Of a DNA stretch of 64,000 nucleotides, positions 21,101-29,667 are shown in pieces. The stretch is from Symsagittifera roscoffensis (lineage: Eukaryota; Xenacoelomorpha; Acoela; Convolutidae). Position numbers and translations under genes: made by a program. Under the pieces are notes generated by a model. The model ran no database searches. It was not told the DNA's origin and saw nothing but the letters and a program-made list of their open reading frames with translations. The DNA lies in contig NC_087063.1 in NCBI RefSeq assembly GCF_963678635.1, forward strand, positions 15,817,006 through 15,881,005. Reading direction: 5' to 3'. Every line of letters starts with the position of its first letter. Position 1 is the first letter of the stretch.

Positions 21101-21954
21101 GTGGTTAGTGCGGGAGATTCATAATCACCAGGTTGGGGATCGATCGCGAGACTTTGGCGAATTTGAACTAATTCGAGGCTTCTTTCTACTTTTTATTATT
21201 GCACTTTACAGAGCTGCTTTTTTCATGTTCACAGAGGCGAAGCTTCGCCTGTGTCGAATTTTTTTTTTAAATCTTGGTAGACATGAAATATCGCCGATTT
21301 TGAGAAATTTAAATTTTTTATTTACACCTAACATTGTTGTAGGCGAAAAAAAGTTTCCTAAGCATGTGTGTGCTTTTAGGGGACTCAAAGTATGTTTTTT
21401 AGTTTTAAAATGTTTTAACGCTCAAACTTTAATTGATTTTTTTTGCCTCAACGTTAGTCTGCGCATGTATTACCGGCTTGTATTTTTCGTTTCAATGCTA
21501 ATTAACTACATTTGAGGCAAATCGATTTCCACGTATAAAAGTTTTAGTAGATTTGATTTTTTTCGACAGTTTTGCAAACCACTTCCGTTTTAGTAGTTTT
21601 GTCACGTTTTAGTTTAGCTAGCTTTCAATGATATATTTGAGCTGTATCGCAAGTGGCGCGAAGCTCCGCTTTGCCTCTGTGAACACTTACGCTTGTTTCC
21701 TACTTAATTTAAATTCCCAATTTGTTTGCAGCGAAGATTTGTACGTGATACTGGAGTTGAGCGCTGGTATCAGGGAAGCTAGTGGTCCTCCTTCACCATT
21801 GGAGAAAGAAGACTTGAAGTTACCACAATTCGAAAGACCCGAGTGTTATCTCGTTCAAACTAGAGACAACCAAGCTGTAATGTATAATCAGCGGCGTAGA
21901 GTTTGGCGAGACTGGAGAATGTTTGATCTGAAGTTTGATTCGGATCCGGTCTAA
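12114..21954 (+). CDS. F-box / leucine-rich-repeat protein, multi-exon
   Basis: Proposed exons: 12114-12526, one exon ending 14708 (start 14633, or 14611 if another exon is missed), 14809-15255, 16518-16697 and 21732-21954. Donors GTAGGT, GTTACT, GTAATA and GTAAGT and acceptors TTTCAG, TTTAG and TTGCAG keep phase. The first exon has a Lys-rich coiled segment (about 55-72), then an F-box at about 75-112 (CLPRHFLKDVLKKLSPEDVA followed by ISRTCRTLKQL), which would bind Skp1 in an SCF ubiquitin ligase. Later exons have LRR-like patterns: CPNLKHLILRG, LTILNIAGC, LERLDISD, LRYLNMR and LKYLILANCSSL. The last exon ends with an Arg/Trp-rich tail. I cannot name an orthologue. The start Met is the first after an acceptor-like site. 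The junction between the first two exons is the weak point. Confidence 0.75.
12527..14610 (+). other. F-box gene intron 1 with diverged tandem repeat
   Basis: AT-rich and non-coding. From about 13070 to 13800 roughly 150-bp segments recur with phrases such as TTTTTGA/CAAACTTTTT, CTCAAAAACTACC and GGTTGTGGGAAGC/GGTTGCGGTAAGC. This looks like an old minisatellite of about four copies. Nothing else supported. Confidence 0.55.
15320..15740 (+). repeat. Repeat unit upstream of SINE copy 1
   Basis: Segment beginning CCTAGGTCGCAAATA that recurs at about 20905-21045 and 22180-22560. Shared phrases are AACTCGATTTCAGAAATTTT, TTCCAATTTATTAC and GCATATGTAGCTGC. It always leads into the tRNA-like SINE, so the mobile unit may be about 600 bp in total. 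Confidence 0.6.
15745..15925 (+). mobile_element. tRNA-derived SINE, copy 1
   Basis: Head with an A-box-like GTGTCCGAGAGGC (15753-15765) and a canonical pol III B box GGTTCGAAGCC (15797-15807). A body phrase CTAATTCGAGGCTT and the tail GCGAAGCGCAGC..TCTCTGTGT are shared with the other copies. Non-autonomous, moved by a partner LINE not present here. Confidence 0.75.
16185..16375 (+). repeat. Dispersed non-autonomous repeat, copy 2
   Basis: Contains AAAAGTGCAATTGGCGCAAA, GATTTCCCAGAG and CTGTTGATTCGGTCAGTTTT, matching other family copies. Adjacent to SINE copy 1. A weaker copy follows at about 16830-16945. Confidence 0.55.
17249..17668. mobile_element. hAT-type MITE with near-perfect 8-bp target duplication
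   Basis: Terminal inverted repeats CAGGGTTGCAT (left) and ATGCATTCCTG (right), with imperfect inverted similarity extending about 65 bp inward. Flanks CCAGACTT (17241-17248) and CAAGACTT (17669-17676) agree at 7 of 8 positions. The 420-bp length has no convincing transposase ORF. It sits in the last F-box intron. Confidence 0.78.
18110..18222. mobile_element. Possible right end of a degraded hAT-like element
   Basis: Ends with AACATGCCAACCCTG, which resembles a CAGGGTTGGCA-type hAT terminus. It is preceded by many TTAAAAA/TTTTTAA repeats. A matching left end was not found, so this is a fragment at best. Confidence 0.3.
18395..18440 (+). repeat. Two adjacent hairpins followed by a T-run
   Basis: ACACTTGC/GCAAGTGT (18395-18402 and 18407-18414, 4-nt loop), then GTCTTG/CAAGAC (18413-18418 and 18429-18434), then seven T. 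GATTTTGG just upstream resembles an Sm-type site. It could be the 3' end of a small nuclear RNA or a chance structure. Confidence 0.45.
18682..18976. mobile_element. Foldback (MITE-like) element
   Basis: A perfect 16-bp inverted repeat, ATCGAATACTACCCTG (18686-18701) and its complement (18957-18972), encloses a second, imperfect inverted pair around GAAACTTTTTTACTCT (about 18815-18830) and 18893-18913. No target duplication identified. Confidence 0.55.
19130..19305 (+). repeat. Dispersed non-autonomous repeat, copy 4
   Basis: Carries GTGCAAATGGTGCAAAAAAA, GATTTCCCAGCGGAATAAAA and CTATTGATCCAGTTTTTTCA, the clearest version of the family core. Confidence 0.6.
20275..20716. mobile_element. hAT-type MITE, 442 bp, perfect 8-bp target duplication
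   Basis: Termini CAGGGGCGGATTTAGG (20275-20290) and CCTAGATCCGCCCCTG (20701-20716) are inverted repeats with one mismatch. The flanking GCTAGCGT occurs exactly at 20267-20274 and 20717-20724. A G-run of about 17 follows the left terminus. The interior is GC-richer than its surroundings and encodes no transposase. Clear, well-preserved insertion in the last F-box intron. Confidence 0.92.
20905..21255 (+). mobile_element. tRNA-derived SINE, copy 2, with duplicated head
   Basis: The A box TGGCTGAGTGG occurs twice (21056-21066 and 21094-21104), suggesting a head duplication. A tRNA-like arm with a CAT anticodon-like loop follows (GATTCATAATC), then CTAATTCGAGGCTT and a perfect 16-bp tail palindrome AGGCGAAGCTTCGCCT (21235-21250). 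The leader from 20905 (CCTAACTCGCAAATAAAAGT) is the larger repeat unit. Confidence 0.75.
21640..21695 (+). repeat. SINE tail fragment
   Basis: CGCAAGTGGCGCGAAGCTCC followed by GCTTTGCCTCTGTG matches the 3' hairpin of the SINE family. It is a truncated copy lying 36 nt before the last F-box exon. Confidence 0.5.
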
Positions 21955-23647
21955 GCAGGGCGTAGCAGTAGGTCAAGAAAATAGTCAAAAATTATGCCAT
22001 AAAGCTCGAATGATCTTTATCCGTATGTTATTAACAGTAATGGACGCAGTGAATGCTCTTGTATAGGTCTTGGTGATTTTTTCAAGTTTTTTTCAAGTTT
22101 AGACTTTTTGCGTTTTGACTTCTGGTTTCTTTTCAAGTTCATTTCATTTTGTTTATTAGTACGAACATTCTTTTTTTTTCCAGCCTAAGTCGCAAATAAA
22201 AGTGCTACTTTTGGTGGCACTTTGAACGGTAGGCTGCTGTAGCAGTATAGGGTCATATTTGCTTTAACATTTGATTAGTAAAAAGTTAACACAGTTGATG
22301 CATCTTTTTTTCATCACATGAACCGAAAAAAAGTTATTGTTTGAAACGGCAGTACAATGATAAAGAGCTCGATTTCAGAAATTTTCCAAACCAATGTATA
22401 TCGCAATTTTTTTTTGAAATGCATAATTTATTTGGCTTTATGCTTTCCAATTTATTACCTGAAAAGTTGTCTCTTTTTGTGTTTGATGCTACTTTTGTTG
22501 CATCGAATAGGCAATTTATTAGCATATGTAGCTGCGTTATTGGTGGCTAGTGTTGGGTGATTTTAAGCAGTGGTTTTTGCGTGAGACTCGAATTTGCTAG
22601 GTCTCAGATTCGAATCCTACGCGTAGCCGAGTTGTTGCTAATTCGAGGCTTGTTTTTTTTATTAATTCACTTGATAGAGCTGCTTTTTGGTCGTGTTCTC
22701 GCAAGTGCTTGCGAAGCGCAGATTCGCCTCTGTGTAAAAGGAAGGCAAACTTCACTATCAAACAGCGAAAGTGTAAAGTCACAAAAAATGATCGACTTCT
22801 AGTATCGAAAGTGGAGTTTTTTTATCAGATTTCCCAGCAAAATAAAAATTTGCCTATTGATCCAATTATCAAATTGTGTTAATTTTATCAAAAAAACAAT
22901 CAAAAATTGTTCTTGAAATTCAAATTGTCTCAAGAGCATGTATTTTTTCTTTAAAATTCGAAACTTGAAGTTTTTTCAAAACACAAATCAGATCGATTGA
23001 GCAATCTCTCAATTTTTTTTCACTCTGATTGTAATTTTTTTACCTTTGATATTATATATAATTGCGTTGCACATTCGTTGGAGAATCTGGTTAATGATTT
23101 CATATCATTCAAAGTATTTTCAAGTGCTCATAAACTTGTCTCAAATTCCTATTGAGGCATCCCCCACACGAGAAATGGGGTGGGGGAGGAGAGATTGCTC
23201 AGTTGATCTGTTTTTGTTTCCTTACGTTCATTACTCTTTTTTAATTGTCAGTTGGCTATGTTTGTTGATTTCCTGTTCAAAGTGATTGTGCCTGAAGGTT
23301 TAATATTGAACTGATGTCATTTGTTGTGCTGAAGTTTAAATAGTTTTTGTAGCTCTTATCATTTAAATTGATAAGCGAAACAAGGCTTTTTATTTATTTT
23401 TTTCAAAGTATGAAAATGAAAATTGTTTCTGTAGTTGTTTATTGATTGTTGATGTTTTAGTTCTTTTTTTGAAGTTTCAATAAATCTTTTTATAATTTCC
23501 CAGATCAATCATAAATGTTTCCCTATTCAAGCTTAATTATTTCCCGTTTAAATGTATTTTTTTTCAGATACAAGTAATTGAGTTTTTTTGCATCGGTTGG
23601 AATCGAACTTTGGACCCCTGTTGTTGAAAATCACTGAAAAAATAACA
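21955..23647. other. Intergenic region F-box gene to EMC3
   Basis: Filled by the SINE/leader repeat (22180-22735), a dispersed repeat (22760-22910) and AT-rich sequence. TTTTTTTTCAG ends at 23567, 80 nt before the EMC3 ATG, as an acceptor for a 5' UTR intron or a spliced leader. Confidence 0.55.
22180..22735 (+). mobile_element. tRNA-derived SINE with leader unit, copy 3
   Basis: Leader CCTAAGTCGCAAATAAAAGT at about 22183. SINE head with B-box-like AGATTCGAATCC (22606-22617), then CTAATTCGAGGCTTG, a T-rich body, and tail GCGAAGCGCAGATTCGCCTC. A dispersed-repeat copy follows directly (22760-22910). Confidence 0.7.
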
Positions 23648-26034
23648 ATGACAGACTTGGTACTGGACTCGAACATCAGACTGTGGGTTTTCATTCCCAT
23701 AGTCATCATCACCTTCTTAATAGGGATATTGAGACATTACGTGTCGGTGTTGTTGGCAAGCGAGAAGAAAGTGGATCTTCAGCAGATCATGGACTCACAG
23801 GTAGAGATTAATTTGAGGGTGAAATAAAATCTTTCTAGATTAAAATAGCCAAAGTTTCAATCAAGTTATCAAACTAAAGCTTTCAATGGTTGAAAAGCAA
23901 TCGTGTACATAGGAGTCTTGTGTTCTCGCATGCGGCATACCTGGATACTTCTTAGTTTTTAAGGCTCCAATTGTAATTTTAGGTAGATGAGGACCCAAAT
24001 GAAGCCAAAATCTGTTATACATTTGAATGCCGTCTTCATTATTTCGCCATGTTTAAGGTTTTTCAACCTATAATTTTTGCATGTTTTACGAATGAAATTT
24101 TTCACGGTTAAGCTATATCGTATAATGCAATGGTTGAGAATTTTTTTTTTAGATTTTCCAGTTTGAACTCAGTGTTTATATAAGAGGTTTAAAATTAGAC
24201 ACCCAATAGAGTTATGTTGTCAGGGTTCTCGCAGGGGTTGCGAATTGGGCCTCCAATTATGACTGCTCCAATCCTTGTAGTTTTCGAGATATGACGTTTT
24301 TATGATTTTTTTAATTTCAGGAAACTTAGATTTGACAAAATTTGAAATTCCCAACCCTGTAGTTGGGTGATGTCAGGTACTCGTAGAATTTGGGAACTTT
24401 GCCTCCAATGATGTCTGCTCAAATGATTAGTTTTCCAGATATGACGTTTTTTATGATTTTTGTTTTTTAGTTTTCAGAAAACTTGGATTTGGAAATATTC
24501 AGTAAGTTTGAAATTCTTAACTGTGATTCTACTTTCAGGAGTTCCAAGTTACAAACTCTTAGTTCACGAAATGTGACGTCTGTTGTTGTTTTTTTTTCTA
24601 ATTGGTCAAAGAACTTAGATATAAAAACTTTGCAAAATTTGAAATTTCTACTTCTATAGTGATGCTCTGTCAGAGCATTTCCAGGTTTTGCAAAATTTGC
24701 CTCCAAACATGACTGCTCAACCATTTTAGTTTTCGAAATATGACGTTTTTTTGTGATTTTTTCAAAAAGTTTTCAAATAACTGAAATTTAAATTTTTTTC
24801 TTCAAAATATGAAAATCTTAACCCTGTAGTTGAGGGCTGTCTCAGTGTTCTCAGAAGTTACGACTTTTGCCTCTAAATATGACTGCTCAAATTTTTGTAG
24901 TTTTCCAGATGTGACGGTTTTTGTGATTTTTTAAAACATTTTCAGAAAACCGAAATTAAATTTTTTTTTTCGAAGTTTGAAATTTCTAACCCTGTAGTTG
25001 GAGGCTGTCAGAGGACTCTCAGACTTCTCTAAATTTGAAATTCCCAACGCTGTATTTGGGTACTGTGAGGGTACTCTCGGGCGTTTCAACTCTTACGTCC
25101 AAGTGTGACTGCTCAAATGCTTTTAATTTCCGAGATGTGACGTTTTTATGTCATTTTGAATATTCTCAATAAAGTTAGATATGAAAAACTTCACAAAGTT
25201 TTGTGGTTTTTCCAAATTTGAATTTAAAAAATTCGAAGAAAAACTTAACAAAAGTTGAAATTACCAGCCCTGTAATTGGGTGCTGCCAAAGTACACTCAA
25301 GGATGCAGATCTTATTTTCAATATATGCGACTTTTTATGAGTCATCAAAAGTTCGAAGCACCGGATAATTCACGCTAGTTTATGTTGATAGTATGGAATA
25401 TTGCTGTTTTAAGAACTATGCCGTTAACTTCCCACAAAATTACTGTGGTCGGTGTCAAATTAAGGGTGAATAGCCAGTGAATGGATGGCAGTTAAAAGTT
25501 GGCAATGAGAAAAATCGGCATTTGATGGCTCACCTTACGAAGACTATCAATTGATAATTAAATGTTCAGGTACTGTTGCGTAGTCGTATGTTGCGTGAAA
25601 ACAGCAAGTTCATACCGAGGCAATCGTTTCTGATGCGGAAGCAGTTCTTCAATAACACTGAAACCGGATTCTTCAAGAAGGAAAAACGCGATCAAAACAT
25701 GGCCAATCCCATGACGGATCCCAGCATGATGAAGGACGCAATGAAAGGCAATATGATGAATGTCCTTCCTATGATTGTAATTGGCGGCTGGATCAATTGG
25801 ACGTTTTCTGGATTCATTACTACCAAGGTACCATTCCCACTTACACTGCGCTTCAAACCGATGTTGCAACGAGGAATTGAGCTGGTTTCCCTGGACGCCT
25901 CCTGGGTGTCATCAGCTAGTTGGTACTTCCTCAATGTGTTTGGTCTAAGATCAGTTTATGCGTTGGTTCTTGGAGCAGATAACAGCGCTGATCAGGCGTC
26001 AGCCATGCAGGAACAGTTTTCATCCGCTGGTTAG
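23648..26034 (+). CDS. EMC3: ER membrane protein complex subunit 3, C-terminal exon not found
   Basis: Exons 23648-23800 and 25570-26034, both phase 0 at CAG|GTAGAG and TTCAG|GTACTG. The first exon reads [20 protein letters not shown] (membrane helix 1), then RHYVSVLL. The second carries [75 protein letters not shown] and [20 protein letters not shown], near-identical to human EMC3. The protein is an insertase-like core of EMC that places tail-anchored and multipass proteins in the ER membrane. Here it stops at TAG after FSSAG, about 50 residues short of the human length. GCTG|GTTAGA at that point could be a donor, so a last exon may lie beyond the satellite array. Orthology is certain; the 3' end is not. 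Confidence 0.95.
24185..25350 (+). repeat. Diverged 150-170-bp tandem repeat in EMC3 intron
   Basis: About seven degenerate units. Recurring phrases are CCCTGTAGTTGGGTG, TGCCTCCAA/TATGACTGCTCAA, and TTTTCGAGATATGACGTTTT, each followed by TTTTTNATTTT and a GAAA(A)CTTAGAT-like stretch. Typical of an old minisatellite. Confidence 0.75.
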
Positions 26035-26780
26035 AATTTTAAAATTCTTAACTTAATGAGACATATTGGGCGCGACATTTAATGAACCGCCCAACAAACT
26101 AATCTGCTCATCATACAAAAAAGCAAAAAGAATAAGGATTGAATAATGTCAATAAGGAAGGACTTATTTTGGTTTTTTAGAAGACACTTTGAAGTTTTTG
26201 GAATTTCATCGAGTGTTTTTTGTTATGTTGGAAAACCTTGTCTATTGATTTTGTTTATTTCAGTTTTTCAGGAAGTGGAATTTAGTTTTCAGATTTTCCA
26301 GAGAAATAAAAATTTTTCTATTGATCCAGCTTTCTCAAATTGGATCAGTTTTATCGAAAGAGTGGCAAGCATACGTTGTGCTAGAAATTCAAAGAGCTTC
26401 CCAAAGTTGAGATTTGTTTAAAAAATAAGGCAATATTTTCTGTCTAATTGCGTTCATTGACTCTTTTTCAACTGTCTGTTGGCTATGTTAAGATTGTAAA
26501 AGCTGGAGTTCATTCGCTTCTTTGATGAATGTTCGCTTTGATTATCGAAACACATTGTATTATCTGGTTTACCTATATATCTGTTTGACTTCCGTAAACT
26601 GTTGTTATGAAAATGTCGCCGTTTTGTTGCTCTGGAAGATAGCAAATACCTAATTTAAGACTAGAAACTGCTTTTTTGTTTTTTTTAAAGAGTTTTTGGG
26701 GTGTGATTAGATATGTCTTAGCCTTTTGTGCTAGTTTTGTTTTAAAGTTAATGATAAATTTTTTCTGCAGCGAATTGATT
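26035..26780. other. Sequence after last visible EMC3 exon
   Basis: AT-rich, non-coding. Contains a dispersed-repeat fragment (about 26280-26375, TTTTCTATTGATCCAGCTTT). No AATAAA close to the TAG, which slightly favours continued transcription into another exon. Confidence 0.45.
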
Positions 26781-27119
26781 TAAAGCTGTCCCAGTCTGAT
26801 TATTTTTGGCTTTATTTAAACAGACAAAGAAAATCAGCCATTGAGAAAGCCAACCTGTGTGCCTGGCTTTTAGTCTGCTTGTAAATCATTTCAGCTCAAC
26901 ATTTTTTTTTTGATTTTTTTCATCTGTCAGATTGCTCTCTGTCTATTGCACTGGTAAGTTTTCTCATTTACTTATCCTATCGTTTTATTGTGATGATTGA
27001 AACCACTTGTTTGATTAACTCTGACATTTCTTGATACTGGTTTGTTGGTACAAGTTTGCTCTGATTGTTTTTCCTTACTTTAGTTTTGGTTTAAAAGGGG
27101 TGTTTCGTCTTTTATATTT

Positions 27120-27395
27120 ACGCTAGCGTACGAACCGGTTTTTAAACCTATTATATCAACCTAACGAAATGAAATGTTCTATTAGAGTGTTCACTTCTGT
27201 GCATTTTTGCTATATTCACAATCGGCTTTGTGTCTGGCCAGTGTTTGTAAGTTCGAGTCCGAGACGTCGCCGAAATTTTTTTAATTCGAGGCTGATTTTT
27301 CCTTTTTCTTTTTGCACTTTCCAGAATTCTAGAGCTGCTTTTTGTCTTGTTATCGCTAGTGTTTGTGAAGCGCAACGTTGCCTCTGTGTTTAATA
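27120..27395 (+). mobile_element. SINE copy 4 embedded in satellite
   Basis: B-box-like AGTTCGAGTCC (27250-27260), TTAATTCGAGGCTG, AGAGCTGCTTTTTGTC and tail GTGAAGCGCAACGTTGCCTC. The A box is lost. Upstream leader GTGTTCACTTCTGTGCATTT matches the copies at 39 and 43.8 kb. Confidence 0.65.
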
Positions 27396-29667
27396 TGCTT
27401 TTTATGTCTTCAGAGTTAACCTATTTGAAATAATTTTGCTCCGTTTGATGCTCTTTAAATTCTTAAGGTCCTGGTAAAAATAGTTTTGGGCGTCTATTAA
27501 GTCATTTTCCAGTGAAAATGGAACTGATGTATAGTTATCCCTGAATGATGATTTTGGCCCAACTTGATTGCTTGACATTGAGACAAATTTCCACGTTTTC
27601 TTCAAATTTAACTTCATTAGCGACCATCACTGAAAGTTTTGACCATTTTTTAGCATGCTGACGATTGTTTGTGTTGCATTGCAGTTGGTGCGAATTCAGT
27701 TTGGCCTATGTTTCATCACAATTGTTTATTTTTTTTATAACTCTACATTGATTACCTATGAAAAAATTTTACGCTGATAGTATTCGCTTTGGTTGTTCTT
27801 CCTAGGCTTCATTTTGGTTCGAACTGTCAGTTTTCTCTATTCTTTTTGCTCTTCTCGCGTTTGACAAATTGTGTTGGAATTTGTTTTGAAGATTTCATTT
27901 GGTTGATACTTATCCATGTCTGAGTATGTCTAACATATTATTGTAAGGGTTATTTGACTGTAGATTTTTAGTTTTTAGGTTGCGAAAACTAAAGTTCGGT
28001 TGCTTCGTTTTTCAAAAAAAGTCTTAGCTGTTTTTCTTTTTTACTGATTGACTTTCGTAGACTGCTGTTCCAGAAATCTTTCAGGTCCCTGTATTTGGAG
28101 TTTTTAGATATGTTTTTGGAGTTCTGTAGCTGTTTTATCATAAATATTTTGAAGACAAAATGTTTATAGTCCAACCGATGTATAGTTACCCCTGTCCGAT
28201 TTTTTTTGGTCTTTGCATAAACAGATCGAGAAAATCGATCATTTGCTTTGAGAAAGCCAATTTGCCTGATGTGTAGCCTAATTTGCCAGAGATAATTATT
28301 TGCCCGAGATATAGCCTAGTTTGCCTGAGAGATAATTGTTTGTTTGACCTGAGTTTTTGTTTCGTTATCTGACAGTTTGATTTCCGTCAATTGCACTTTA
28401 AGTTTTCCTGATTTAAGTTTGATTAACTTTGAGTTACGTTGCATACTGTTTTATTTGCATAAGTTTGTTCTGATTGCTCTGTCATTTTTTGTTCTGTTTT
28501 TGTGTGCATATGAAAAATTTGATCAACAAGATGATGCCTTGAAAATTTAACCAACCTTTTAATATTATTGTGCTTTGTTTGGTAATCTTGAGAGTTTTTT
28601 GTCCTCGAGGATAATAGAGGGCGTCTGTGTGCCCATTTTCCAATTAAGTTTAGAATATCAAATTTATTACTTGAATTCAACAGATGTATAGTTATCCCTG
28701 TCTAACTTTATATGTTCAACTTCTATGCTTGTCCTTTAGTATGCTTGACACGTAGTTAAATTTTCATGTTTTCTTCAAGTTGAATTTATAGTTTCCACGT
28801 TTTCTTAAAATTGAACTTATTCGAGACAATCATTGAAAAATTGACTCATTTCTTTTGGCAAGCTCACGATGCTATGATTGTGTTGATTTTGAAGCGTCTC
28901 TAGACCTGTTTCAACACAATTGTTTTAGTTGATGACTGATACTCCGTGTGATTAACTATACAAGACCTTTATTACTGATATTGTTCTTTTTTGGCCTTTC
29001 GTAAGCTTCACTTTAGTTCGAACAGTCTGTTTCCTCTATACCTGATTGATTTTTGTCCCTGTCTGAGTATGTTTAACCCAATGCTGTAATGATTTATCCG
29101 ACTGCTAGCTTATCGTTTTCAGTTTGGAAATGCTTGAATTCGGTTGCTTCTCTAGTACATTTTGCTTCGATTATCAAATCATTGTCTTATCTGCTTCACC
29201 TGTATCTATTTTTGATTTCCGTAAACTGATGTTTTGTAAGTAATTCAAGTATCTGTTTTTTCTTTTGCGGAAGATATCAAATACCTGATGTGGACTAAAA
29301 ACCGCATTTTTAATATGCTTCGGTTGGTTGTTGGTGATTTTTTTTCTGGACGGCATTGATATGTTTCGTTCTCGTTGTTCTAAAAATTATGATATTTTTT
29401 CACGAAGGCCAAATGATGTGAAGTTACCCGGTCTGAATATTTTTGGCTGTTGAAACTGATGAGAGAAATTGGTCTTTTGCGTATGTGCCTGACGTTTTGT
29501 TTGCTTGAAAATCTGTTTTGCTTGATTTTTTTCCAATTTTGTTATCTGTCATTATGTTTTCTGTCAATTGCACTTGTAGGTACTCTCGTTTTCTTTTGCT
29601 AAATTTTTGTTGTGATGATTGGTACCTCTTCTTGAGACAATCATTGAAACATTTACATTATTTTTTC

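Noticed and set aside
21056-21160. A functional tRNA gene with a CAT anticodon
   Set aside because: No acceptor stem pairs, the B box is degenerate, and the same text recurs as a SINE with a non-tRNA body.
22334-22560. Overlapping short ORFs on both strands
   Set aside because: They fall inside the repeat leader shared with 15.4 kb and 20.9 kb, with stops at different places in each copy.
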